A DNA stretch of 64,000 bases from Tetrapyrgos nigripes (Eukaryota > Basidiomycota > Agaricomycetes > Agaricales > Campanellaceae): the NCBI GenBank assembly GCA_013368315.1, contig JAACJM010000246.1, positions 89,493 to 153,492 of the forward strand. The letters run 5' to 3'. The position numbers were made by a program, and so were the translations under genes. Under the pieces are notes generated by a model. That model ran no database searches. It saw only the letters and a list, made by a program, of their open reading frames with translations, and had not been told where the DNA came from. Numbering within the stretch: the stretch's first letter is position 1; every line of letters begins with the position of its first letter. Shown piece after piece: positions 31,171 to 43,588 of the stretch.

Positions 31171-32001
31171 ATGTCAACTGCGCTAGTATCTGGTGCCTCG
31201 ACATATGAGACTTCACCACCCATTCCTAGCCAGGAACTTTTGGACCGTAACGCCAAATCTGCGGAGAGTCATAAAATTCGTGTTAGCTTGCATGACAACT
31301 GGGAAAAGTTTCCGAGGAATGCGATCAGTGAGTCTTGCTAGTACTAAATGATTGTGTTATTCCGTGAGCTGATGGATCGAATAGTCACTTGCATGGACAG
31401 TCGTGTTCAGTAAGCTACATCCAAATCCGAGTCAACTCTGTGGCAAATCGTACTAACCTTCCTTTGCCAGCCCTCATAAACAACTCGGTCTTGCAGATCA
31501 TGATACTACCATCATCAGAAACACATCTGGAAGAGTGTCAGTCTCGCATCATCTTTCCATCATATCACCAAATCCGCTCATCCTTACTGACGTCGACCCT
31601 TTCTTCTTCTTCTTCCTTTTCCAGCACCGAACTAATCGACACAATCCTCACCAGCCATTACAAAGGCACCCGTCACTTCATGCTCATCAAACACACCGAC
31701 TGTGGTGGTTTCTACACCACCGGACCCAAATTCAAAGAACATTTCAAGGCTCACACGAAAAATCCAGACGCGCTCGATTCTTTGCCAGCTTACAGTGCTA
31801 GTGATAAACGTGGATTTGGCGATGCGACGATTGAGCAAGTCGTTTTGAGTGATGTGGAGTATCTTAGGAATAGTCCTTTGATTTTTGAGGAAACGACGAT
31901 TTCGGGATGGGTTTTTGATGATAATACGGGAAAGGTGAGGGGCCTTTGGTTGATCTTCCAGGGCTGCTACGAGTTGCTTATCGTTTTTTGGATAGATTTG
32001 A
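31171..32001 (+). CDS. Beta-carbonic anhydrase, copy II
   Basis: Exons 31171-31327, 31385-31409, 31471-31536, 31625-31934 and 31996-32001 give 187 residues plus stop. Zinc ligands (near C55, H106 and C109) and the CMDSR dyad are kept. Two features mark drift. RNAGGR has become RNTSGR, and in the last exon CGT-CAG has become TGA-CAG, removing the final four residues (RQVA). TTQYFGT before RHFM reads TSHYKGT. The fold and metal site should survive, but activity cannot be assumed. It is the most diverged of the three copies at motif level. Confidence 0.8.
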
Positions 32002-32639
32002 CAGGTCGCTTAAAGGAGTTTGCAGCTTTTACAATGATTCATGGTATCAGGTAGTAAGGAATCTTGGGTATAAGTTACAGGTGTAACAATGTAATTGTGG
32101 CATACAAATGATTAACGGCTTCACATCCAGATTCTTCCAGAAGATAAATACAAGGAGTACTTCAATCGAGACCTTTGTAAAAAGTGCAAGCTTCAGTCCG
32201 AGTCATTGGATTCCTTCAGAGAGATTGTGAGGGTTATCAGTATGACAAGAAAATGACACATCGATGGTTTAATAAACATACTTCGTCCGAGTCAGATTAC
32301 TCCGAGTCTTTCCCAGCTGCCGGATTGCTCGTCCCGTATTTGCCTGAAATTTTGAAAGACCCATTGTCCGGATGCCAGAGGACAGTAATGGGTCCATGAA
32401 TATAAAGGCTGTCCCATGCCTTGAAAGCAAGGTGAGTACATGCGCAGTTGATGGTAACGGAGAGGTATGAGGTTCAAACTTATGGTGTTTATTCTGTTAA
32501 AAAAATCATTTACCGACTTTTCACAGTCCACTTTTCACAGTCCACTTTTCACAGTCTACTTTTCACGGCCCACTTTCAAAGTTTACTGACTTTTGCAATT
32601 TCCGACTTTTGCCATATGTACGCTCTGCCACTTAGACCT

Positions 32640-33780
32640 TACTTGATACAAGAACTGGTGCTCAGACGGCATCAGACGGTTAATAAACATCTGATTGAGT
32701 TGTACATGCTGAAATATAACGAAAAGAAGAGAAAATGAAGCGAAGAAAATAGAAAGAACCAGATTATAGTTGCTATTATTCATGATAACTCACAAGTCTG
32801 CCAGTCTCACCTCATGTCTTTCTATTTGGTCAGAGACTGTTGCTAGTGAAGATGCAGCAAAGGAATACTTGAGTAAATACTGGAACTTGATTGGAACTTC
32901 AATAACTGCACTGAGGACCCGCAAAGGGGTATCTTGAGTGCCCAGTCTTCCAGGCAGATGTTTCAAGGTTTCTGTATACAAGTATGTTAGCCACAGAGCA
33001 TTCCTGGTTCAGGAACTATGGACAAACTATGGAGGAGGAGTTGGATAAAGGCAAGAGCAACGACTCACGAGAGATGTGACATGGCAGCCAAAGCCAAGCC
33101 GGAGTGGCGGCATGTTGACATTTCACATCACATGTTATGCACATGGTCACGCGTCAGGTGAGACGCGTCTACTTCCCTCGCCTCAAACTCCCTTTTCAAC
33201 GGTTTAACAGAGCGGATTGCCTTAGAGATGTATTTAAAAGGCCATGAAGGGCTGATTGACAATATTATTCTTGGTTCGAAGTTAGAAAGTTGGTACACGA
33301 AAAGTGGTCAATGAAAAGTGGACCTTGAAAAATTGGTGGACTCTGAAAGGTCAGAAAATGATTTATTTAACACTTTGAACACCATACAAACTTGCCTGAT
33401 ATCCATTCCAAGTCATCTGTCTCGAAATAGGATCACCGCTGTTCATCACGTCAAGGAACTCTTGTGCTGTTGTGAACACTTTCCGTTTCCACATTTTCTT
33501 TAAGCCAGGATCCTCTCATCATCTTCTTAAACACATTTTCATCGATACAAATGCCCTTGTATTTGAACTTTGCCATGTTGCTCTGACAGGTATATTTGTC
33601 CCACTGTACATTGTTGTCCAAGGCCGCACAATCATACTTAGAAGTCAGCAATGACACGCAAGTAAAACGCTTGGACTCGAAGGACTCACCACAAGAACTT
33701 TCGAACTAGTAATTCCTTTCACAATTGAATGACGAAAATTTTCTGCAGCAGCCTCAATCTTCGAATTGATTCCAGCAGTA
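32640..33780 (-). pseudogene. Exon fragments of the same unidentified gene, copy II
   Basis: Carries the same pieces as 5704-6838: 33451-33657 has YDCAALDNN and MAKFKYKGICIDE, 32790-32981 has ETLKHLPGRLGTQ, and 32583-32783 has FINRLMPSEHQFLYQ. Third occurrence in the window of the same broken gene. Confidence 0.4.
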
Positions 33781-33799
33781 TCACTAGCACTTTCACCAC

Positions 33800-34124
33800 T
33801 AATGAAGCAACAAATATTCAGTGTAGGGTGACCAGTCAGTAGAGTTCACCAAATAGAGTGCTGAGTAGAAAGCTAGTAGAGCTTAGATGCAAGTTGCAAG
33901 CAGATAGAACTGGATATTGTTCTGTAGTAACTACGACTTTACAGAGAGCTTTTATACTATATAAAGAGCCTGTAATTACTAATATCTACATTTTCCATGG
34001 ACATACCTAGAGACTAAGAGGATATTGCCATTGGCCATATTGCTATCTACAGAGATATCACTACATAGTAGAAGATAAGAGTAATGTCTGGAGAATGTCC
34101 TGGAGGACTAGCATACTTATAGCT
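33800..34124 (-). repeat. Dispersed 330 bp repeat with TATA box (copy 4 of 5)
   Basis: Inside the left arm of copy II, equivalent to 6862-7196. Confidence 0.6.
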
Positions 34125-37111
34125 GTCACAAAGAGGTGAGCGCTTAGATAGCGATAACGAGGAGCTATGGGCTCGACTTGACTAAGAGACAGCAGTAAGT
34201 ACTGGAACTGGTCCCAACAACAAAGAATGTATTAAATACCTAACAGACAGCAGTAAGTACTGGAACTATAGTGTCCATAAGTAAAGGTTTAAAGAAGTAA
34301 TGAAAAGGGGAATACATCAGCAAAACCCCAGTTACATTCCAAATGCCTAGGATGGAACAATAATCATAGTCGCACCAACAAATGCATTTAAACAGTACCC
34401 TGAATCTTGGAATGACCACAAGTATTGAACACCTTTAATTATGTTCAGCAGTTATAGGTCTTTGAAAGCTGCCCAAGAATTGAGAGTCACTTAAAGGCTG
34501 TAAAGGATTCAGAAGCCTTTCAAGGTTCACAATGATTTAGAATCCTTCAAAGGTTCTAAAGGATTGTTTGCTTTGAAAAAGATCCCAGGGATCAAGAACC
34601 TTTGAAAGGTTCAAAAGGATTGTTCACCTTGTCAAGGTCCTAAAGGATTCCTAAGTCTGTAAAGGTTGAGGGGGATTCATAACCCTGTCCCACGTCAACA
34701 GAATGGTAACCGTTCATAGATGCCAAAATATTGATATTCATTTTCTACACTATTACAGTAACATACAGTATGAGCTATTGATCAACCTTACAACAAGGAA
34801 CAACTGTCCTCACCACAACAGAACCACAGGGAAAGAAATGGGTGTGATGAGAAAGCGAAGCAGAAATTTGAGGGCTGGAGTAGTAGGGGTCATAGCCCTG
34901 TGGTTTGCAGTTTGAGTTGGAAGAGAGGATTGTTGTTGACACCTGAATAGGTACACACAGTTAGCACAATACTATTGGAGACATATGAGACATTGGACTT
35001 ACCGACAGAGGAATTAACTCGTCAGAGCTCATGTGAGCAAGTGATGGGGAGAAAGTTCCCTGGAAGTCACACTCAGGTTGAGTGACAGTAGATGATGCTA
35101 TAGGATGGATGACTTATGGATGGTGTATCCTGGCCATGGGCCTTTGTCAGGAGGAAACCTGAGTGAACAAAAGAAACTCAGCATAAGCATACCAGGGCAG
35201 CCACTGGTCAGAGTAGAAACCAACATTACAGGGACAAGCGAGGGAAGATCTGGGATCAAAGATCAAGAAAGAGACAGGGAGGAAAGGGGAACAATAGGAT
35301 AATAGATAGTCAGTAATATGCAGCACATAAAGAGAGGACCAGGGAAAAAGGATAAATGAAGAAGCCAAAGGGCAGATGTAGAACAAAAATAGAAAACAAA
35401 TTCAAAGAGACCACTCACTCAAGTGTACTACAAGCATGCACATAAACCCAACAAGGTTGAAGCCCAAAGGTCAAGTCCAGTGAGAACAAAACAATGACGC
35501 TGAAAGGCACAACTACAAAAGAATCCACAAAGCCAAAGGCATGACAACATCCACAAGATCAAATGACTGCTGGCATGGTGATAGTCAGGCAAACGTCAAA
35601 GGAAAATAGAAAGGAGAGAGATAGTGGTCAGTAAGATGCTCATTGATGGAAGACCAACACCAAAACTCACACTGCCAATCCTGTCCTTTGGGGCTGTCAC
35701 TACCAGAGGGTCCAGGTTGTTTCAAGTAAAAGTTGACCAGGGGTGAGGGGCCAGCTGTGAGTGAAAGATAGAGCTTGCAGGTAGAAGGAGTAGGGTTAGT
35801 AAGGTTGCATGCTGCTAGAACATAGGCACATAACAATGGTCCATGGAGCCCAGATGATGGTCATTGTTGAAGAGATCCAAATGCTGCCTCATGCGCTTGA
35901 AAAACCAACCAACAATGTGACTGGCATATCTTTCACATGCCTCTGGGCCTACTTACGAGTACTTATGAATTTCTTGCAGAGACTACTAGCAGTACTGGGT
36001 CTATCCTCTCACTCATCAAAGCAAAATCAAAGCAGTACATAGATATTTACAGGTTGTTCTTCTAGTATACATGAGAGTAGTATCCTATCATCATGCTGCC
36101 CACTCTCATCTTGTGTCATCCTAGACATCCCCTATGGCTGTCATTCTCTAGCCCACTTACAAAAGCGAGTAGTTTAAAACTAACCTTATTATGACTGTGA
36201 CAGCTGTATACAGCACAGACTAGTAAAGGCATTCCCATGTTGTCTCCATGCTGTTTGAGTAGCCCTGGTCTTTGCAACAGTTCAGTAATGTTCCCATACC
36301 ACAATACCCATAAACCATGGCTATGTGGACACAGCGACAAGCCCTAAGTATAACATGTTAAAATGAGGATGCAAGGACTCACACTATGCCTTGGTAATCT
36401 CAACAAAGTGCTTCCAAATTTCCCCTAAAGTTTTGTTGACAGTTGTGGATGGCAGCAATGTGTTTGTGATGAGAAGCTGACATATGTGGTTGTATCTGGA
36501 AGAAAGGGAATAGGAGAAAGTCAGGGACAGGTGGTAGCAGCGTGTGGATGAGACTAGGAAGGGAAAATGTGAATAAGGGGTTTACCTTAGATTAGGGTTA
36601 GCAAATTGGTCAGACAAAAAATATGTCACAAAGCATCAATTTTCATTCCCCAAGTCCAAAATCACCATTAAACCAGAAAGTCCAAAGTCAGTGTTAAAAC
36701 CAGGAAAGTTACTAAAGATAATAATTCTGCAGTACTTCAAAAAAGGATAAAAGGCGCGCGCCAAGGAAGAGGATAAAAAGCATGTATCATAGGATCAGGG
36801 ATGTGACTATGTATGGTAGAATGTTAAATGAGGAGTCTGTGGCAACACCACATGGTCATTAGGATGGCCACACAGCAACTACAAACAATCACACACCTTT
36901 GTTTGAGGTACACAAGGGTACCTGCATGCATAACAAGCCTGCGTCATAACCCACCCTGGTTCACATTGAGACCTCAGGCCTAAGCAGGTAAAGGAAAAAA
37001 AGTGTCAGTACCAGAGCCTACATGAAAAACTCACAGATGATGATGGTAGTGAAGGAAGAGGCAGTTAGTGACATGCAGGTTTTTGAGTAAACAAGATCAC
37101 GTGCCTGCAAT

Positions 37112-37154
37112 GTGGCTGTGCACATGTCAATGTCATCGATTTTTGCACAGCCAC
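37112..37154 (+). repeat. Small hairpin, copy II
   Basis: GTGGCTGTGCACATGTC paired with its imperfect complement, counterpart of 8404-8446. Confidence 0.65.
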
Positions 37155-37396
37155 ACTTCTTCTAGTACCTATGGACTCTGTACCTTTTGCGTGTAACCCA
37201 TCTGTTCTCAAGTTTGTATATGTATTTATTCTACACGCTTATAGCTTAGATTTTTTCAATGAGTATCTCAGTGATTTTCTTTGCTAAACAAGTTCAGCCA
37301 CAATTCTGAAGGCTGCATGCATGTGAACACAACATGACAACATATCAGAGACATTGTGGCTGCAAAAATTATGTGGGTCAGACCAAAAAGGCAACA

Positions 37397-37437
37397 TGGC
37401 TGTGCACAAGTCGATGCCATCGATTTGTGCACAGCCA
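37397..37437 (+). repeat. Small hairpin, copy II (second)
   Basis: Counterpart of 8121-8161, with the TGGCTGTGCACAA arms intact. Confidence 0.7.
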
Positions 37438-37796
37438 CACTTCTTTCATACCTACGCATTGCTTAGAACTGTTACCACAGTGTTCCCAATGTCCTTCCAG
37501 TTGTGTTGTAAGGGTTCAGCTAAGATTTTATATAAGCAATGATATTATCCTGTATGTTTGGATATTGATTGAAAACTGTCATAAAATGGTCAATTTAGGA
37601 CACCCATCTTGGATTAGAGGTACCATGTAGGGGTCTCAAAATCCCCATAAAATGTTGAAATGTTCTATGTAGCATATACAACAGTATTCAAAAGCCATCC
37701 AGCCATATTACGGCCACCCGAAATTGGTAGAGCGTTAAAAGAACTTGAGATGCAAAAACTTACCAAAAAGTGAACATCCAAAGATACTAACACATA

Positions 37797-39374
37797 CAGT
37801 GGCTGATTTAAGAGCTATTGGGGAGAAATCTCAAAAACATGGCTAGTGGTAACAAGGACGCCTTTTGATCAGAGCTACAATAATCTGCCTGTTTTGTCTT
37901 ATTTGGCCAAATATCCATGGAGTTATGATTGATTTAAAATTGTATGTCATTTGGACAATTTTTTGAGTTGCCACTTCAAAATCATTATTGCAATAACCTG
38001 ATGTGTTATACATGATGTCATGGGTGGGGCTGTACAGTAATGTAATGTATACACCACAAGATGTCATAGTTGCCAGCTGGAGCGTACATAGCAACATACA
38101 GATGCTCTACAGCCTCTATGAAAATCATGGGGTCCCTCATATCAGTTCAGAAGGACAACCTCTACTCTCTCCTCCTAACTGCTTCTCCATCTGCAGAAAT
38201 TGCAGCTCAGACTGGAGTATGGAGGCCAAGAGTTGCTTTTATGGCTTAAAAGACAAATACAGACAATGAGAACAATACAGCAGGGTGTCCTAGGAGGCTC
38301 TCTACTACTTGTGAAGATGTTAGATTGGAAAAAAATCGATTCTGGTAAAGCCAGATTGCTACACAAGTGGCCTGAAACATCAAGGCTCTTCTTGGACAAC
38401 CTGTCACAACCTATAACAGCCAAAACTTTCCTTAAAACATCTTGTGGCCATCTCCAAAACACAGTGACTTGCAGCAAGGCTCACTTGAAGTTTACACAGA
38501 TGTAAAAAGACTGGGCTGTAGAAGGCCCAAAGTGGGTTATTTTCTCAGATAGGACCAAAATCAATTATTTTGGGGCAAATATGCCCCAGCATTCATGAGA
38601 AAAGAGAGATAAATTCATGGTACAGCAAGATGTGACAGAAATGATGACATTTGGGAGAGAAAATGACATGATGGGGTAGGTTATGGGGCAGCAGTAAGCA
38701 GTAAAAGTGCTCCAGATGAAGGGGAAGGTAGATTGCAAACACTATATGACCATTTTAAGTAACAAAATTCTGGAAAGCATTAATAATATGGGAGTTGATC
38801 CAGAAGTGGCCATTTTTCAGCGGGGTATTAACTTTCTAAAGTGCCATATCCAATGGTTTCCCTTGTCAGAACATGTCTCTCTACATATAGAATCAACAAT
38901 CTGCTTTCATACTTCAGTCTGAGCTGAAATTTTGATAGAAGGAGGGGCAGTTTGGAGGAGAGAGTAGAGATTGTCTTTCTGAGCTGATATGAGGGACCCC
39001 ATGATTTTTCATAGAGGCTGTAGAGCATCTGTATGTTGCTATGTATGCTCCAGCTGGCAGCTGTGACATCATTGTGGTGTATACATTACATTACTGTATA
39101 GCCCCACCCATGACATCATGTATAACACATCAGGTTATTGCAATAATGATTTTGAAGTGGCAACTCAAAAAATTGTCCAAATGACATACAATTTTAAATC
39201 AATCATAACTCCATGGATATTTGGCCAAATAAGACAAAACAGGCAGATTATTGTAGCTCTGATAAAAGGCGTCCTTGTTACCACTAGCCATGTTTTGAGA
39301 CTTCTCCCCAATAGCTCTTAAATCAGCAATCTTTCCAAAAGTGCCAAACATGTGGACAATTTTTTTGGCCACTG
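37797..39374 (+). mobile_element. Tc1/mariner element, copy II
   Basis: 1578 bp from CAGTGGC to GGCCACTG with flanking TA, same long inverted repeats and the same left-end deletion as copy I. It was therefore inserted and damaged before the segmental duplication. The transposase remnant spans about 38240-38850 and shows the same SDRT and IFQRG landmarks. Confidence 0.75.
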
Positions 39375-40530
39375 TATGCTGAGTTCTGTCACAATACTCA
39401 AGTCCATTCAGCTACCAGCAAATCACCATTTGAGTTACTTCATGGATATCTTCCTCAACTCTTTTCATCACTTAATCCTTCACACATACCAAAAGTTGAA
39501 GAACGTCTCCAGAAATTGGAAGAATTGCATGAAGAATTGAAAGCAAGCTTAACGACAGCTGCAGAGTTGATGAAAAGACAAAACAAAGATAATGAAGCAG
39601 CAAATATTCAGCATAGGGTGACTGATCAATAGAGCTCACCAGATAGAGTGCTGAGTAGAAAGCTAGTAGAGCTTAGATGAGAGTTGTTTGTAGAGCAGAT
39701 AGAACTGGATGTTGTTCTGTAGTAACTACGACTTTACAGACAGCTTTTATACTAGATAAAGAGCATGTAATTACTAATATCTACATTGTCCATGGACATA
39801 CCTAGAGACTAAGAGGATATTGCCATTGGCCATATTGCTATCTACAGAGATATCACTACATAGTAGAAGATAAGAGTAATGTCTGGAGAATGTCCTGGAG
39901 GACTAGCATACTTATAGCTATGTAGAAGTTTCATAATAACTCCATATATGATCATAGTTACTATACATGGAAGGTATATATTTCAACAAAAGATCATATA
40001 AAGGAAGGATTGAAGTTCAAAGTTGGAGACAAGGTGTTATTAGATGGAAAATTTTGAAAACAACAAGGCCAAAAGCTAAGTTGGCAAATCATCATCACTG
40101 ACATAATTGGCAAAGTTAATTATCATCTCAAACTACTGAATACCTGGTGAATTCATCCAGTATTCCATGCTTCACTATTATCACCATACACAGAAACTGA
40201 AGCACATGGAGTGAACTACCCAGGTGAACCCACAGAATTACTACCAGAGGATAATGAATATGACATCGAAGCAATTTTGGATTCAAAACCAACTAGAAAT
40301 TGCCAAGTTCAGCACTTGTTTAAATGGCTGGATTACTCAGACTCCAATAATTCATGGGAACCAGCTTCTGGATATGATTGAAATGTCTCATCACAAACAC
40401 CCTGACACATACTGTCCACCCAATTTAATACACATAGAATCAACAACTCATTCAATGGGAATCAGTATGAATGACATTTGGAGAAGTACTCATGTGCTCC
40501 AGGCAAAAGCACAACTTAAAGAGGGGGTAA
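39375..40530 (+). pseudogene. Chromovirus pol 3' part, copy II
   Basis: Same integrase tail and chromodomain as 15031-16188, with HLFKWLDYSD in place of HLVKWLDYSD. Interrupted by the 330 bp repeat at the same place, so that insertion also predates the duplication. Private single-base indels are present near 39500 and 40050. Confidence 0.75.
39590..39919 (-). repeat. Dispersed 330 bp repeat with TATA box (copy 5 of 5)
   Basis: Equivalent of 15248-15576. Confidence 0.6.
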
Positions 40531-40958
40531 TGTCACAAAACTGCTACAGTTCTTTGTCCTCCTTCTTTTTCTTCATCATTTGTCTATTGCTTTTCCTTAT
40601 TAATCTATACTCAGATTCATACTCAGTGAATCCTATAACTTCTGTCAAAACCCTATAATAACTGTCAATCATTCTTCTATGATTTGGTACCTATATCTAT
40701 CCATATTTGATCCATTGTTCTCGTCTCTGATACATCATATGGCCATTGTTCTATTTTCATTAACTCTTTCTTGTCCCTCAGACTTTCTTATATATACTTG
40801 TGATCTTTTGTAACTGATTCCTCAGTTCATTCACTTTGTCTCCACTCTGTACTACTATCCAGTGTAGAGCATAGTCAGCTTACTCTTACTTCTCTATCCA
40901 TCTCTCTACTCTGAATTGTTTTTGTTTTTTGTGTGACTTAGGTGGTTTGTTATTGACA
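40531..40958 (+). mobile_element. Chromovirus LTR, copy II
   Basis: TGTCA to TGACA, 428 bp, after the same polypurine tract. Length differs from copy I only by homopolymer changes. Confidence 0.65.
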
Positions 40959-41029
40959 CCTTCAAACTTTGTCTTTACTATGTCAGCCATCTTCAGCCAC
41001 CCATCTGCAGATGATCTGGTCATCCAATG

Positions 41030-41870
41030 GATGCCATCTGCCAATGCAGATTGGCATTCTTGAATGACTCATCTGAGCAGATGGATCTGCATCTGAACAG
41101 CATCCAATCTGCTAGCCCTACTCTCCAAGTCAATTTATTGGCCTTGGATAAGAGAACTTCTTCAGTGAGTTTCTCATGCATGTTTTCTCTCTAGTTGCCA
41201 GCACCTTTGAATTCCTTGACTTTCTGGAAGACGAAGATGAGGACTGTGATTTGCTTTTTTGGCTTTTTTGGGTTGAGGGGCAAGAGGGAGATCCTTTCTT
41301 CCCTCAACCACCACCACATTCTCTCAAAATAGCCAGAATCTGCCTTCCTTCACCAGCTCTTTTGATATCATGCCCTTGGCCACTACCACATCACACAAAC
41401 ACAAGTCCAACACATCCATGCACCCCCAGCTCTAGCAAAAAGACATGTCAAATTGACTTTTCTGCTGCCCAAGCCCTCATCAAAGATGTGGTAGCTGGGA
41501 AGGGATCTGTAGAGTTGGATGCAGCTGAATACATGCATCATTTGGAGGATCTAGGTGCATTGCTCAAGCCAAAGGAGAAGATTGCAGACAAAGATTGATG
41601 CAGCAGAGAAATTGAGGAATGCTACTGCTGGTGGAATCAAGAAACAGCTTGATTTCTGGTGGTTTTTAGTCGTTGACTCATCAGGAAAAATCAGAATTGC
41701 ATGGGGGTATGGAAGGTATGGAAGGTATGGCACCCATACAATTCCATACACTTTCTTTCAAAATGTCTTCAGATTGCCTATACACACTGTGTATGGAATG
41801 TATGGTGAAACTACAGTCTCAACAATTTAGAGCTCACCTTCTTGCATCTTCTCATAGCTAAAATCACTGT
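41030..41870 (+). pseudogene. Hypothetical ORF after the LTR, copy II, frameshifted
   Basis: Counterpart of 16682-17545. The frame is split at about 41175, 41590 and 41690 by single-base runs (for example ACAAAG for ACAAG). Helical segments with EYMHHLEDLGALLKPKEKI are recognisable. No family assigned. Confidence 0.3.
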
Positions 41871-42469
41871 GAGTCACTTTCTCTCCTCGATGTTGTAGGA
41901 GTCCTCCAGCCAACCTCCAGCATGCTCCGTGCATATAAATCATTTTGCCCTAATAATAGTAATTCTGCATGAGTACCAGTCAGTGATAAGGGTTGATGCA
42001 AGAAGCAAAGATTTGTGAATGTCTACACTTCACGCATGCTACAGACAGTCAGTCGATGGTGACTGCACTCAGGAGCACTGCCGATGCATTAAGCAAGATT
42101 AAGCAAGTGCCAAGAAGTGATGTGTTGTGGTCACAGAACTGGTTTGAGCAGAGCTTGAAAAATTTCTTGATCAAACTGGTGTGAGCAGTGTCGTTTCTTC
42201 ACTTCCTTTCTTCACTGGGGAAAGGTGCCACTGCTTCGTATGGCAAATTATGAGGCCCATTATTGGATAAGTAAAATGTTTTCATAGAGTCCAATATCTC
42301 AATGTAACGATGCCTTTAATTATAAATGACCTTGGATTGGGTTGAGGAAGCCATAGTGATTCAGAGAGCAGCTCTTGGTGACTTTCAACAGCTGTTGAGG
42401 AAAGGAAAACACGTCTGAAGCTCATCATGATTGGGCCTGTAGTTGTCGACAGCAGAGGGAAAGGACTTA

Positions 42470-43588
42470 TTACGAGGCCTTTAGGCTGAGTTAACTTAGG
42501 TTGACTTCGAAAATGTTCCCAGGGGTTCAGTCTCCCACCCCTTTTCATCCGGTCTCTACCTTCCCGACAACCGAAATGTGTCTAGACTTGGTCTGGACCG
42601 GGTTCAATAACCACAACGTCATGCTAGCGTGTCGAGTGTGTCGACTCGTCTTGCTCGCAGCTCATCATGTTTCCCCCCACCTCAAATCCCTCTAAAAAGC
42701 AAACCAATCCAATGGGGAAAGTATATATATTGGTCAACAAGGACCTCAACCGCTGGAACTGTCACTTTTGAAGAGATACTTAGAAGGAAAGGCCAGAGAG
42801 AAACTGAAACCTTTTTCTATGTATGTCTACATTGCGCCTACATAAGTGTAATGACTCACCTATCTTCACAGGTGCATTCAACTACGCCCATAGTTTCTGT
42901 CAGTACCTTCTTGACTCACCATGCTGCCTGCGCATCATTGCACGCATGCTCGACCCTACCAACACCCGTTCCCTCTCTACTAGGCATCTGGTACCCCTCT
43001 CCCCACTCTCATTGCTCCTCTCTGTCTCCAAAGTATCTTTGTTCAAGACGGCTTACTCGCCCCAACGCGTTCTGGTCTTCACCTGAGTCAGGCGTTGCCG
43101 TTTGGTGTTGACGTTGGTTTCTCATGCCTTTATGTGATGGGTGACTTGGTGGTTAGATTGGGCTTTGCGCTCTTCACTGTGTAACTGTTGTGTTGACATG
43201 AAGCTAGAGTTGAGTTGGATTCAGCCGTTGCGTTGGGTGTCTGGCAGCGCGTTGATGATCTTTGGATGTTAGTTTCAATTTTTTCCTCCTTAGCACATAC
43301 ATACTTAAGCTTATTTCACTCATACTACTTTGTAAGTAGCTGCTATGTAGTCAATACAAGAGTGAAATTTTGGTATGATCTTGTTGAGGAGGGCTCGTAC
43401 CTTGCCATGCGAAGCAGTGGCATCTTTCCCCAGTGACATACTCACACCATATGGAGTGTCAGTTGAAATGGCAGCGTTCAGGCACTTAAGAGTGCTGAGG
43501 TGGCATGTAAAAGTTAGAACCCATGAGAAACCTTTGGTACTCAATTGGGGGGTTGACATAAGTTAACTCAGCCTAAAGGGCCTTGTAA
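42470..43588 (+). mobile_element. 1.1 kb element with about 37 bp inverted ends
   Basis: Left end TTACGAGGCCTTTAGGCTGA and right end complementary (GCCTAAAGGGCCTTGTAA), about 34 of 37 positions matching. The interior is richer in GC than the surroundings and codes for nothing I recognise. A clear target duplication was not found. Copy I keeps only the right 150 bp. Confidence 0.6.

Larger units (their letters stand above)
32520..34771 (+). mobile_element. Left arm of the inverted-repeat element, copy II
   Basis: Matches 5581-7851 with scattered single-base differences, including the subterminal 14 bp repeats, exon fragments and AAAGGATT array (34480-34700). Unlike copy I it is not followed by an inverted partner. 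Confidence 0.75.
34772..37707 (-). mobile_element. Core of the element, inverted relative to copy I
   Basis: Reverse complement of 7852-10802. For example, the minus frame at 36116-36340 equals the plus frame at 9217-9441. At its right end it continues directly into the sequence that follows 13375 in copy I, with no arm or SINE piece in between. No gene is supported inside. Confidence 0.75.
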
